Assembly: GCA_950054195.1 (NCBI GenBank)
Contig: CATLPG010000001.1
Span: forward strand, 1 to 64,000
From: an uncultured Saccharospirillaceae bacterium
GTDB taxonomy: Bacteria; Bacteroidota; Bacteroidia; Flavobacteriales_D; CAJJDF01
Length of the DNA stretch: 64,000 nt
Direction: 5' to 3'
Of the stretch, positions 32,702 through 41,271 are shown one piece after another; the stretch's first letter is position 1; every line of letters starts with the position of its first letter. Below the pieces are notes generated by a model. It was not told where the DNA came from. It worked only from the letters and a program-made list of their open reading frames with translations, and did not search any database. The position numbers and the translations under genes are program-made.

Positions 32702-33286
32702 TTAGTTAGCACAATCACAACTATTAGACATGTATATCTTTGTATCAGGCAATAATTCTATAAGTCGTTGCTGTTGTGTATCTGATAATTGAATAAGTCT
32801 TAAATCCATTTTTTTTAAGTTTTTGAGGTTTTTCAACTCATCAGGAAAATCATCTAACTCGTTACTCCATAAGTCAAGATATTCTAAAAAACTTAATCTT
32901 TGTATTTCTTTAGGGATTTTAGTTAAACTATTATTGTTTAACCCAAGCTCCTTTAGACTATCTAAATTACAAACAGCTTTAGGAAATACATTAAACTTAT
33001 TCTTATTCAATTTTAAAACTCTTAAGTTTTTCAAAGAGTCGATTTCGTATGGCAGATAGGAAAGCTTATTCTTACTTAAATCCAAACTTATTAAATTCTG
33101 AAACTGTAAAATTTCATTAGGAAACTCTTTAAATCTCTTTCTAGTTAACTTAAGATGAAATACTTCTTCTGGTTTTTCTAAAGCTTCGGATATACTTTTA
33201 AAAACCTTAGTAGAATCTATTTTTAAGTTTTGTGCAGATAAAATCGCAAGATTTAATGATAACGCTATAAATAAAAACACTCTCAT
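32702..33286 (-). CDS. secreted leucine-rich repeat protein
   Basis: A 194-residue protein with a signal peptide (MRVFLFIALSLNLAILSAQ). Five to six leucine-rich repeats of about 23 residues follow, each of the form LxxLxxLxLxxNxLxxxPxxI: LQFQNLISLDLSKNKLSYLP, then LKNLRVLKLNKNKFNVFP, LDSLKELGLNNNSLTKIP, LSFLEYLDLWSNELDDFP and LKNLKKMDLRLIQLSD. It ends with a CDCAN cysteine pair. LRR proteins bind other proteins; the partner here is unknown. It is monocistronic. Confidence 0.85.
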   Translation of the reverse strand: MRVFLFIALSLNLAILSAQNLKIDSTKVFKSISEALEKPEEVFHLKLTRKRFKEFPNEILQFQNLISLDLSKNKLSYLPYEIDSLKNLRVLKLNKNKFNVFPKAVCNLDSLKELGLNNNSLTKIPKEIQRLSFLEYLDLWSNELDDFPDELKNLKNLKKMDLRLIQLSDTQQQRLIELLPDTKIYMSNSCDCAN

Positions 33287-33361
33287 ACGTTTAATTTACT
33301 GATTTTAATTTCAAAAAAAGCAGTCTCAATCAAATTCATCTTGTTACCAGATGAAAAAAAA

Positions 33362-33399
33362 TTTAATTTATTAACTTCGTTAGTGATTAATAAATTAAA
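33362..33399. repeat. 13-bp perfect inverted repeat before the beta-barrel gene
   Basis: TTTAATTTATTAA (33362-33374) and TTAATAAATTAAA (33387-33399) are perfect reverse complements separated by 12 nt, ending 6 nt before the ATG at 33406. It could be an operator or a leader hairpin that occludes ribosome entry. Confidence 0.6.
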
Positions 33400-33405
33400 A
33401 CGTAA

Positions 33406-34245
33406 ATGAAAGCAAAATATTTAATTCTAACACTTACCTCTCTATTATTTGTGGGTAAAAGCATTGCGCAAGATGGAAGTACAAATGAATCTAAAAAATG
33501 GAGGTTTGGATTAAAAATTGCTCCATCACTTAATTGGCTTACTCCCGTTGATAAAAGAGAATTTAATGGAGGAACAGGTGTAGGTTTTAATTGGGGGCTT
33601 GTAATAGAAAAAAAATTAGCTGAAAGAATTAGTATTAGTACTGGTTTTGAAGTTAATCACGAAGGCGGTAAAATTGACTTTGTAGGAACTAATGATCAAG
33701 GTGACATTGATTTCTTCTACTATATAGATGAAAACTATGATTTTGTTGAAACTGAGCAAAATTCAAACGGAAATTATGTTCCTTCAGACACCTCAAACAT
33801 AGGAAGAATAAACTTAACTAAGAGAAGATATTCAAACACTTATGTTACTATTCCTTTCGGAATAAAAATGAAATCTAGTGAAATTGGCTATATCACTTAT
33901 TTTGGTGAATTTGGAGGGAATTTTTCACTTTTATGGAATTCAAGAGTAAGAGATGAAGCTGACGCTAGTCTTTCTTTAACACCAAACGGTGTTGACCAAA
34001 ACGACTTAAAAAAACTTTCTAACTATAGCGATATGCAAATAGGTAGAATTCAGTTATTATTTGGTGGAGGTTTAGAATACAACCTTTCTGGAACAACATC
34101 ATTATTTGGAGCCCTTCACTATAACTTAGGCTTTACTAATGTAGCCAGAAAAAACTCTAAATATTTAGTAAATAGTAGTAATGAAAGAGTTAGTCAAAAC
34201 TTTTCAGCTCATGGTATTCGATTAACCGTTGGTGTTTTATTCTAA
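33406..34245 (+). CDS. outer-membrane beta-barrel protein (PorT/OMP_b-brl-like)
   Basis: A 279-residue protein with a signal peptide (MKAKYLILTLTSLLFVGKSIAQ) and alternating strands of an outer-membrane barrel: WRFGLKIAPSLNWLTPVDK, VGFNWGLVIEKKLAERISIS, TGFEVNHEGGKIDF, ITYFGEFGGNFSLLW, LFGGGLEYNLSGTTSLFGAL and the final RLTVGVLF strand with a C-terminal Phe. It belongs to the porin-like outer membrane beta-barrel family common in Bacteroidota, some members of which (PorT, SprT) work in T9SS. Which subgroup this is cannot be decided here. A terminator follows. Confidence 0.82.
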   Translation: MKAKYLILTLTSLLFVGKSIAQDGSTNESKKWRFGLKIAPSLNWLTPVDKREFNGGTGVGFNWGLVIEKKLAERISISTGFEVNHEGGKIDFVGTNDQGDIDFFYYIDENYDFVETEQNSNGNYVPSDTSNIGRINLTKRRYSNTYVTIPFGIKMKSSEIGYITYFGEFGGNFSLLWNSRVRDEADASLSLTPNGVDQNDLKKLSNYSDMQIGRIQLLFGGGLEYNLSGTTSLFGALHYNLGFTNVARKNSKYLVNSSNERVSQNFSAHGIRLTVGVLF

Positions 34246-34275
34246 AAAAACAAAAATTATACTTAAATCTCTTTA

Positions 34276-34307
34276 ACACCTAGGGTACTCTCTAGGTGTT
34301 TTTTTTA
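34276..34307 (+). terminator. terminator of the beta-barrel gene
   Basis: A perfect 8-bp stem ACACCTAG (34276-34283) / CTAGGTGT (34292-34299) with an 8-nt loop is followed by eight further T residues, 31 nt after the stop. Confidence 0.9.
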
Positions 34308-34315
34308 CCAAATTT

Positions 34316-35098
34316 ATGGATACAATTAAAGTTATTGATTATATAGTTAACTGGATAAATGACTATGCTAACAAAGCTAATATTAATGGTTTTGTAATTG
34401 GAGTTTCTGGAGGGATAGACTCAGCAGTAACATCCACCCTTTGCGCTAAAACAGGCAAGGAGGTTTTGTGTTTAAACATGCCCATACACCAAGCAAAGAG
34501 CCAATTTGATAGAAGCAATGAGCATATTGATTGGCTAAAAACTAATTTTGGAAACCCTATAAAGTCTCACACCGTTGATTTAACCCGCACATTTGACCAA
34601 ACATGTATTGATTTCCCAAAAGAAATTCAAGATGATCTTACCATGGCTAATGTTCGTGCTCGTTTAAGGATGACTACATTATATGCTTTTGCCTCACATC
34701 ACAAATATATTGTTGCTGGTACTGGAAACAAAGTAGAAGATTTTGGTGTTGGTTTCTTCACAAAATATGGAGATGGAGGTGTTGATATATCACCCATAGC
34801 CGACCTAATGAAAACTCAGGTTTATGCTATAGCAAATGAATTAAACATTGTTGAGTCTATCCAAAAAGCTAAACCTACAGATGGGTTATGGGGTGATGAC
34901 CGCTCCGATGAAGACCAAATAGGGGCTACTTATCCTGAACTGGAGTGGGCCATGGATTATATTTCTGCCAACTCTTCGGATAAATTATCTTCAAGAGAAG
35001 AGGAAGTGCTAGCCATCTACAAAAAGCTCCATAAAGCTAATAAACACAAGATGATTCCTATTCCTGTTTGTGAAATTCCAAAAGAATATATTAAATAA
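34316..35098 (+). CDS. nadE: NAD+ synthetase (ammonia-dependent)
   Basis: A 260-residue NadE without the N-terminal nitrilase domain, so it uses ammonia. It amidates nicotinate adenine dinucleotide to NAD+. The PP-loop SGGIDS is at residues 31-36. The regions AGTGNKVEDFGVGFFTKYGD and VDISPIADLMKTQVYAIANE are conserved, as is KPTDGLWGDDRSDEDQIGAT. The ATG is 8 nt after the upstream terminator's T run. Confidence 0.96.
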   Translation: MDTIKVIDYIVNWINDYANKANINGFVIGVSGGIDSAVTSTLCAKTGKEVLCLNMPIHQAKSQFDRSNEHIDWLKTNFGNPIKSHTVDLTRTFDQTCIDFPKEIQDDLTMANVRARLRMTTLYAFASHHKYIVAGTGNKVEDFGVGFFTKYGDGGVDISPIADLMKTQVYAIANELNIVESIQKAKPTDGLWGDDRSDEDQIGATYPELEWAMDYISANSSDKLSSREEEVLAIYKKLHKANKHKMIPIPVCEIPKEYIK

Positions 35099-35112
35099 AC
35101 AAAATAGAGACT

Positions 35113-35120
35113 TATATTTG
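35113..35120 (+). promoter_or_regulatory. -7 promoter element of the GT2/pyrC operon
   Basis: TATATTTG matches TAnnTTTG exactly, 22 nt before the TTG start at 35143. It would drive the glycosyltransferase, pyrC, DUF4296 and folB genes. Confidence 0.5.
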
Positions 35121-35142
35121 TTTTCAACAATAATTAAAAGAC

Positions 35143-35874
35143 TTGTCTGATAGTTTAGTTATCATACCTACCTACAACGAAAAAGAAAACGCAGAAAATA
35201 TAATTCGTGCAGTTTTTTCTTTGGATAAGGATTTTCATGTGTTAATTGTTGATGATGGCTCTCCTGATGGTACTGCTGATATCGTTAAAAATCTTCAAAA
35301 AGAATTTCCAAGCCAACTTCATATTCAAGAAAGAAAAGGAAAGCTTGGATTAGGCACAGCATACATTCATGGGTTCAAGTGGGGATTAAATAAAGGCTAC
35401 AATTACCTCTTTGAAATGGATGCCGATTTTTCTCATCCATATAAAAAACTACCTGAGCTTTATAAGGCTTGTGCTGTAGATGGTGCTGATTTAAGCATTG
35501 GCTCTCGTTATGTAAAAGGAGGAGGAATAGAAAACTGGCCTTGGAACAGGTTGTTTTTATCTTATTTTGCTTCCTTATACGTTCGTTTAATTTTTTGGTG
35601 GGGTATAAAAGATACTACAGCTGGCTTTATGTGTTACACCCGAAAAGTTTTAGAAACTATAGATTTAGATAACATTGAATTTGTTGGTTATGCTTTTCAA
35701 ATTGAAATGAAATACACGGCAAAAAAACTAGGGTTTAAACTCGTTGAAGTACCAATAATTTTTACTGATAGACTTCATGGCCAATCGAAAATGAATGGCT
35801 CTATAATTAAAGAAGCTCTTTTTGGAGTTTTAAAACTTAGGTTTAAAAAGTATATTCCTGTAAAGTCAAAATAA
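35143..35874 (+). CDS. GT2 polyprenol-phosphate mannosyltransferase-like
   Basis: A 243-residue family 2 glycosyltransferase. MSDSLVIIPTYNEKENAENI and VLIVDDGSPDGTADIVKNL form the nucleotide-sugar site. EMDADFSHPYKKLPELYKAC contains the DxD metal site (DAD), and WGIKDTTAGFMCYTRKVLET and VEVPIIFTDRLHGQSKMNGS fit the DPM1/polyprenol-monophosphomannose synthase branch. It would transfer mannose or another sugar to a lipid carrier at the membrane. It has no membrane domain. It starts with TTG; the next gene begins directly after its stop codon. Confidence 0.9.
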   Translation: MSDSLVIIPTYNEKENAENIIRAVFSLDKDFHVLIVDDGSPDGTADIVKNLQKEFPSQLHIQERKGKLGLGTAYIHGFKWGLNKGYNYLFEMDADFSHPYKKLPELYKACAVDGADLSIGSRYVKGGGIENWPWNRLFLSYFASLYVRLIFWWGIKDTTAGFMCYTRKVLETIDLDNIEFVGYAFQIEMKYTAKKLGFKLVEVPIIFTDRLHGQSKMNGSIIKEALFGVLKLRFKKYIPVKSK

Positions 35875-37212
35875 ATGTCTAAATTTTTAATAAAAGGCGG
35901 TTTAGTTGTTAATGAAGGACAAATTCAACAACTAGACATTCTTATAGAAAATAAAAAAATAATTAAGGTTGACTCTAATGTTTCTGATGAAAGTGCAGAA
36001 ATTATAAATGCTGATGGAAAACACATTCTACCAGGGTTAATTGATGATCAAGTACATTTTAGAGAACCAGGATTAACCCATAAGGCAAATATCTACACTG
36101 AATCAAAAGCTGCAGTTGCTGGTGGAATCACCTCCTTTATGGAAATGCCTAACACGGTGCCTAACACATTAACCCAAGAATTACTAGCTGATAAGTACGA
36201 AATAGGAAAAAAAACCTCTTTAGCTAACTACTCTTTTTTTATGGGAGCTAGTAACGATAATATTGAGGAAGTTTTAAAAACAGATCCTAACAATGTATGT
36301 GGCGTTAAAGTTTTCATGGGGTCCTCTACAGGTAACATGTTAGTAGATAATGAAACTACTTTAAATAATATTTTTTCTAATTGTGAAATGCTTATTGCTA
36401 CTCACTGCGAAGACGAACAAACCATCAGAAGAAATATGGCTCACTATACAAAAAAGTATGGTGATGATATACCTATTGAACTTCATCCAGTAATTAGAGA
36501 TGTTGAAGCATGCTACAAATCGTCTTCTTTAGCTGTTGAATTAGCTAAAAAGCATAACAGCAGATTACATATATTACATATATCCACAGCAAAGGAGCTC
36601 GCTTTATTTAACAACTTAATTCCGTTAAAAGAAAAAAGAATTACTGCCGAGGCTTGTATTCATCATTTGTGGTTTGATGATAGCTTCTATAAAGAAAAAG
36701 GAACGAAAATAAAATGGAACCCAGCTGTAAAATCAACATCAGACAGAGAAGCAATTTTGCAAGCCGTAAATAATAATGTTATTGACGTTATTGCTACTGA
36801 CCATGCACCTCATACCATTGAAGAAAAAACAAATCCTTATACTAAAGCACCATCTGGCGGACCATTAGTTCAGCATGCTCTTTTAGCTCTTTTAGAACTT
36901 TATAAAAATGGAAAAATAACATTAGAGCACATCGTTCAAAAAACAAGTCATGATGTAGCTACTTGTTTCCAAATTAAAGAAAGAGGGTATATTAAAGAGG
37001 GGTACTATGCTGATTTAGTAATTGTTAATCTAAAAGAAAAACAAGAAGTAAAAAAAGAAAACATTCTTTATAAGTGTGGTTGGTCTCCATTTGAGGGAAC
37101 TACATTTCACTCTTCCATTGAAAAAACATTAGTTAGCGGGCAATTAGTTTACAGTCAAGGCGTTTTTAATGAAACTATAAAAGGAGAACGACTAGTATTT
37201 GATCGAGTTTAA
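35875..37212 (+). CDS. pyrC: dihydroorotase
   Basis: A 445-residue amidohydrolase of the long dihydroorotase type, which closes carbamoyl-aspartate to dihydroorotate in pyrimidine synthesis. ILPGLIDDQVHFREPGLTHK, FMEMPNTVPNTL, GVKVFMGSSTGNMLV (candidate carbamylated Lys), ATHCEDE, LHILHIST and ATDHAPHT supply the metal and substrate residues. The usual D-x-H-x-H-x-R motif reads D57-x-Q59-x-H61-x-R63, so the first His is Gln. I believe this variant is seen in other Bacteroidota dihydroorotases. It follows the GT2 gene with no gap. Confidence 0.93.
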   Translation: MSKFLIKGGLVVNEGQIQQLDILIENKKIIKVDSNVSDESAEIINADGKHILPGLIDDQVHFREPGLTHKANIYTESKAAVAGGITSFMEMPNTVPNTLTQELLADKYEIGKKTSLANYSFFMGASNDNIEEVLKTDPNNVCGVKVFMGSSTGNMLVDNETTLNNIFSNCEMLIATHCEDEQTIRRNMAHYTKKYGDDIPIELHPVIRDVEACYKSSSLAVELAKKHNSRLHILHISTAKELALFNNLIPLKEKRITAEACIHHLWFDDSFYKEKGTKIKWNPAVKSTSDREAILQAVNNNVIDVIATDHAPHTIEEKTNPYTKAPSGGPLVQHALLALLELYKNGKITLEHIVQKTSHDVATCFQIKERGYIKEGYYADLVIVNLKEKQEVKKENILYKCGWSPFEGTTFHSSIEKTLVSGQLVYSQGVFNETIKGERLVFDRV

Positions 37213-37215
37213 AAA

Positions 37216-37815
37216 ATGAAACGATACCTAATTTTTATTGTACTCGTTTGGAGTTGTAAATCAAATACTCCTTCCACCTCCAAACCTAACAACCTCATCG
37301 AAAGAAACACTTTTACAGAGTTATTGGTTGAAACTTCATTGCTAGAAGGTCACTTAGCTAGCATCAACACTAATGTTCCTGACGTAAGGGATGAGGCTTT
37401 AGGAAAATATAAAGGTGTTTTTAAAAAATTCAACATCACAAATAAACAATATCAAGACAGTTACGGATATTATGTTCAACAAAAATACTTTAAGGATATG
37501 ATACAAGAGGCTATAGATAAAGTTTCAAAAAAAGAAGACCAAATGAAGGACCTTCCTGAAATTAATCAAATGTCTTTTGAACAATTAAAAACACTTTTAA
37601 GACAAGATGGGTTTGATGCTTTCCTACAAAAAGATTCAACATTATCTCATGAAGAAAAAATAGACACTATAGCTAATTACTACCGATTAAACCCAGATAA
37701 GCTAGAAATTATAAATTTAGATTCTCTCTCTTTTCAATATAGCTTAAATCGATTTAAAGAAGGAAAACAATTATTCAAGACGTTAGAAAAATCACTGAAA
37801 ATTAAAAATGATTAA
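37216..37815 (+). CDS. DUF4296 lipoprotein
   Basis: A 199-residue lipoprotein (MKRYLIFIVLVWSC, lipobox VWSC). The block ERNTFTELLVETSLLEGHLA, followed by KYKGVFKKFNITNKQYQDSY and YYVQQKYFKDMIQEAIDKVS, is the DUF4296 helical signature known from Bacteroidota. Function unknown; members are small periplasm-facing lipoproteins. It starts 3 nt after pyrC and overlaps folB by 8 nt, so it is locked into this operon. Confidence 0.85.
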   Translation: MKRYLIFIVLVWSCKSNTPSTSKPNNLIERNTFTELLVETSLLEGHLASINTNVPDVRDEALGKYKGVFKKFNITNKQYQDSYGYYVQQKYFKDMIQEAIDKVSKKEDQMKDLPEINQMSFEQLKTLLRQDGFDAFLQKDSTLSHEEKIDTIANYYRLNPDKLEIINLDSLSFQYSLNRFKEGKQLFKTLEKSLKIKND

Positions 37816-38161
37816 TAAAATAGCTGTAAAAGGAATTCGAGTATACGCCTACCATGGGTGCTTAACAGAAGAAACATCAGTTGGAGGAGAGTTTTTAGTA
37901 GATGTTGAAATTCCTTGCTCATTTAAAGATGCTGCAGAAAAGGATGACTTATCACTAACCGTTGATTATGTTGAAATTAATCAAATAGTGATACAGGAAA
38001 TGGCAAAAAGTGCCAAACTTATTGAAACCATAGGCTACAATATGCTTAATAGAATTAAAAAAATAAACGCTACGATAACTTCTGTTTTCATTGAAATAAA
38101 AAAAATAAATCCGCCTATAAATGGAGATGTTAGCTATGTTTCAATTTCAGTTGAAGGCTAA
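37808..38161 (+). CDS. folB: dihydroneopterin aldolase
   Basis: A 117-residue FolB, which cleaves dihydroneopterin to the pterin precursor of folate. VKGIRVYAYHGCLTEETSVG contains the conserved YHG region. The other hallmarks are DLSLTVDYVEINQIVIQEMA, KLIETIGYNML and the final FIEIKKINPPINGDVSYVSI. The 8-nt overlap with the DUF4296 gene marks it as the last gene of the operon. Confidence 0.95.
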   Translation: MINKIAVKGIRVYAYHGCLTEETSVGGEFLVDVEIPCSFKDAAEKDDLSLTVDYVEINQIVIQEMAKSAKLIETIGYNMLNRIKKINATITSVFIEIKKINPPINGDVSYVSISVEG

Positions 38162-38246
38162 ACCCCTCTTCTTTTTTAATTAACTTTAAGTCTTAAGGGG
38201 CTATGTAAAAACATTTATTGTAATTATATCAAAAAAACTTAATACG

Positions 38247-39320
38247 ATGAGTTATCTACTAAAAACAACACCTATTTTATTCATTCTCTTTTTTGTTACC
38301 AAAAACTCATCTTGCCAAAACTTAATTTTAAACAATAGCTTTGAACTCAATAATGGCTCTACCTTTCCTCCTCCAGATTTTTCTAATGGTGATATTGACA
38401 ATTGGACTGCTCCAACCTCTGGAACTCCAGACTATTTAAATACTGCAAATACTGGTTTATTTGCTATTTTAGGTGCCCCTAGCAACTCTTTTGGAAACCA
38501 GCCCCCCAATACAGGTAACGCTTATGCTGGATTTATTGCCTATGAGGCAAGTGGGGGAGAATATAGAGAATATGTACAAGGTCAATTATCTCAACCTTTA
38601 AATACTGGAGATACTGTTTGTGTAGAGTTTTATATTTCATTAGCTGAAAATGGCACTGAAAAAGTAGATGAATTAGGAATTTATATTAGTGATACAGCTA
38701 TTGGGGACGCAAGTTCAGATTTTTTACCATACAACCCACAAATTACAGCTAATGCTTCTCAATTAAATGATTTTAATAACTGGATATTAGTTTCTGGCTC
38801 ATATATTGCTGCAGGAGGAGAGCAATACGTAACTGTAGGAAATTTTAACAGTAATGCTAATACAACCGTAACATCAAACCCTGCAACTCCTACAGGTTTA
38901 GCATTAAGTGGAATTGCTTACTACTATGTTGATGATATTTCCCTCACAATATGTAGTACTGTGGATTCAAACACAGTTAATAACGACACTACAAACCAAG
39001 ACAGCACTAATAATGATACAACAATAACGACAACCCCTTTAGACTCGTTACCATCTTTATCCATACCAAATATTATCACCCCAAATAATGATGGTAAAAA
39101 TGAAGTGTTTCTAGTAAAGAATTTGATTTACTATCCAAATACATCATTACAAATATTCAATCGGTGGGGGAAACTTGTTTTTGAAACAAGCAATTATTTA
39201 AATGATTGGAAAGGAAAAGACAACAAGGGAAACATCCTTTCTGAAGGAGTTTATTATTATATTTTAACTAATGAGCAATTTTCTGTAATTAAAAAAGGTA
39301 CAATAACTATTAACTACTAG
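38247..39320 (+). CDS. T9SS type-B surface protein with jelly-roll domain
   Basis: A 357-residue secreted protein. After the signal region (MSYLLKTTPILFILFFVTK) comes a beta-sandwich resembling carbohydrate-binding or choice-of-anchor domains: NLILNNSFELNNGS, PPNTGNAYAGFIAYEASGGE, and SGIAYYYVDDISLTIC. A short Asn/Thr/Asp-rich linker (NNDTTNQDSTNNDTT) leads to a C-terminal gliding-motility-associated (type-B) sorting domain: PNIITPNNDGKNEVFLVKNL, NRWGKLVFETSNYLNDWKGK and GVYYYIL. This targets it to the cell surface by T9SS. Ligand unknown. Confidence 0.85.
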   Translation: MSYLLKTTPILFILFFVTKNSSCQNLILNNSFELNNGSTFPPPDFSNGDIDNWTAPTSGTPDYLNTANTGLFAILGAPSNSFGNQPPNTGNAYAGFIAYEASGGEYREYVQGQLSQPLNTGDTVCVEFYISLAENGTEKVDELGIYISDTAIGDASSDFLPYNPQITANASQLNDFNNWILVSGSYIAAGGEQYVTVGNFNSNANTTVTSNPATPTGLALSGIAYYYVDDISLTICSTVDSNTVNNDTTNQDSTNNDTTITTTPLDSLPSLSIPNIITPNNDGKNEVFLVKNLIYYPNTSLQIFNRWGKLVFETSNYLNDWKGKDNKGNILSEGVYYYILTNEQFSVIKKGTITINY

Positions 39321-39394
39321 TTAAAAAGATTAAACTTACATCAACATTTTATATGTTGTTGGTTTTTAAACGTTAAACAAAACGAAATTTTCTT

Positions 39395-39402
39395 TAGTTT
39401 TG
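39395..39402 (+). promoter_or_regulatory. -7 promoter element of the 39421 gene
   Basis: TAGTTTTG matches TAnnTTTG exactly and ends 18 nt before the ATG at 39421. An in-frame TTG at 39400 lies inside the element, which argues for the later start. Confidence 0.55.
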
Positions 39403-39420
39403 CTTAACATTAGTTTACTT

Positions 39421-41271
39421 ATGAAAAAATTACTTACACTTTTAGTTTTATCTATAATTCCTTTTATTAACAAATCGCAACAATGCGAAATAAATGCTTT
39501 TGCATCAGTTGACACGGCACTATGTGGCAAATGTTTTACGTTAAGTGCATTTGGCGTAGGAAGCTTTGCTTTTCAAGAAGATTTTAATAGCGGCTCTCCT
39601 CAAGGTTGGCAATTTACTCAAAATGTTACTATAGCAAATAATACTTGCGGTATACCTTCTCCAGATGGCTCAAACTTTATGTGGATGGGGGATGCTTCTC
39701 AAAATCCAAGAGACATGACTACTGTTGATTTAGATTTAACATTAGGCGGAACCATTTGTTTTGAAATGAGATATGCTGTGCAAGGTGGAGCCTCTCCTTG
39801 TGAAGGTCCAGATGAACCTTCAGAAGGTGTTTATGTCCAGTACTCAACCAATAACGGAGCAACATGGGTAGATATACAGTATTGGGATCCTAATGGTGGA
39901 AACGATCCTCAACTTACCTCATGGAATCAATACTGCGTTACAATACCAGCAGCAGCACAAACAACAAATACTATGATACGTTGGCATCAAGATGCTGTTA
40001 CAGGTCCTGACTATGATCACTGGGGGATAGATAATGTAGTTGTAAGTCTTAACGATCCAAATTCGGTCATAACTTGGCAACATGACAATTACACATACCC
40101 AGCAGGGTCTGGTGGTGGTGATAATCCAACTCAAGCATGTATTACTCAAGAAACAACTTACGTTGTGTCTATTACAACTGGAGCTAATACTTGTTATGAT
40201 ACCGTAACAGTTCCTGTTAACTACCCTACCATAACAGTTAATGCTGGTATAGATACAAATGTTTGTGAGTCTTCATGTGTGGACTTAAGTGGTTCTGCAT
40301 TTGTGGTACAGAGTCCTGCTAAAACACCAACCTATGTCAACGCAGAACAAAGCGAAATAAGCGGTAATCCTTCGATACCTCCCTTTATAAATGGTGATTT
40401 TTCCACAGATATGAATTTGAATATTACCACACTCAATACCAACTCTATTGATACGGGACAAATTACCAGAGTATGTATTACTGGCTTTGATTTAACTTCT
40501 CTTTTTGGTATTGGCGGTATAAGCTTGGCAAATGCAGATATTATACTCTCTTGCCCTGGTGGACAAAGTATAAACTTAGTAAATGCTGGTCAGCTAGCTG
40601 GAAGTAGCATACAAGACATGTGTTTTGAAGTTGGGGGAGCAGCTATTAGTTCAGGTTCTGAGCCATATACTGGAACCTTTGAGCCAGCAGAGCCATTTAC
40701 AAACCTAAACGGTTGCGATGGTAATGGTTTGTGGAATATCGAAATTAGTGGAGATCATAATGCTTTATCTTTTCCTCCTTCTGGAGGAGTTGAGGGCTGG
40801 AGCATCACATTTGATGATCCAGAAATAAGTTATGAAGCTTTTTACTCATGGTCACCAACCACAGGTTTATCTGGTGCTAACTCTTTAAATCCATCAGTTT
40901 GTCCAGATCAAACAACAACTTACACATTAACAGCAGTAGATTCTAATAATTGTTTTACAGTAAATGATCAAGTTGTAGTTAGCGTTTGTGATGATATTGT
41001 TCCTGATATTGAAAGACCAAACATAATATCAATAAATGGAGACGGTAAAAACGATTCATTCATCATCAAAAGACTAGAGAATTATCCAAATACAACCTTA
41101 GTTATATTTAATAGATGGGGTAAAAAGGTTTACGAAAATTCCAATTATCAAAACGATTGGAAAGGAACCAATAATAGTGGTGCTGAAGTTTCTGCTGGAG
41201 TATATTATTATGTATTATCCAACGATACCTGGAAAGATGCAATTAAGGGTAATTTAACCATTACGAAGTAA
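39421..41271 (+). CDS. T9SS type-B surface protein with reelin-like and P-like domains
   Basis: A 616-residue secreted protein from ATG 39421 (MKKLLTLLVLSIIPFINKSQ signal). The first domain (FQEDFNSGSPQGWQF, GVYVQYSTNNGATWVDIQYW, DYDHWGIDNVVVSL) is like reelin-repeat or MAM-type jelly rolls. A second beta domain (ITRVCITGFDLTSLFGIGGI, ADIILSCPGGQSINL, NGLWNIEISGDHNALSFPPS) resembles a proprotein-convertase P domain. The protein ends in a type-B sorting domain (NIISINGDGKNDSFIIKRLE, NRWGKKVYENSNYQNDWKG). Domain names are by motif memory, not by search. It overlaps the convergent aminotransferase gene by 11 nt. Confidence 0.82.
   Translation: MKKLLTLLVLSIIPFINKSQQCEINAFASVDTALCGKCFTLSAFGVGSFAFQEDFNSGSPQGWQFTQNVTIANNTCGIPSPDGSNFMWMGDASQNPRDMTTVDLDLTLGGTICFEMRYAVQGGASPCEGPDEPSEGVYVQYSTNNGATWVDIQYWDPNGGNDPQLTSWNQYCVTIPAAAQTTNTMIRWHQDAVTGPDYDHWGIDNVVVSLNDPNSVITWQHDNYTYPAGSGGGDNPTQACITQETTYVVSITTGANTCYDTVTVPVNYPTITVNAGIDTNVCESSCVDLSGSAFVVQSPAKTPTYVNAEQSEISGNPSIPPFINGDFSTDMNLNITTLNTNSIDTGQITRVCITGFDLTSLFGIGGISLANADIILSCPGGQSINLVNAGQLAGSSIQDMCFEVGGAAISSGSEPYTGTFEPAEPFTNLNGCDGNGLWNIEISGDHNALSFPPSGGVEGWSITFDDPEISYEAFYSWSPTTGLSGANSLNPSVCPDQTTTYTLTAVDSNNCFTVNDQVVVSVCDDIVPDIERPNIISINGDGKNDSFIIKRLENYPNTTLVIFNRWGKKVYENSNYQNDWKGTNNSGAEVSAGVYYYVLSNDTWKDAIKGNLTITK

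Noticed and set aside
39342-39358. CAACAT/ATGTTG hairpin after the 38247 gene as a terminator
   Set aside because: Only 6 bp, AT-rich and followed by TTGG rather than a clean T run; too weak to call.
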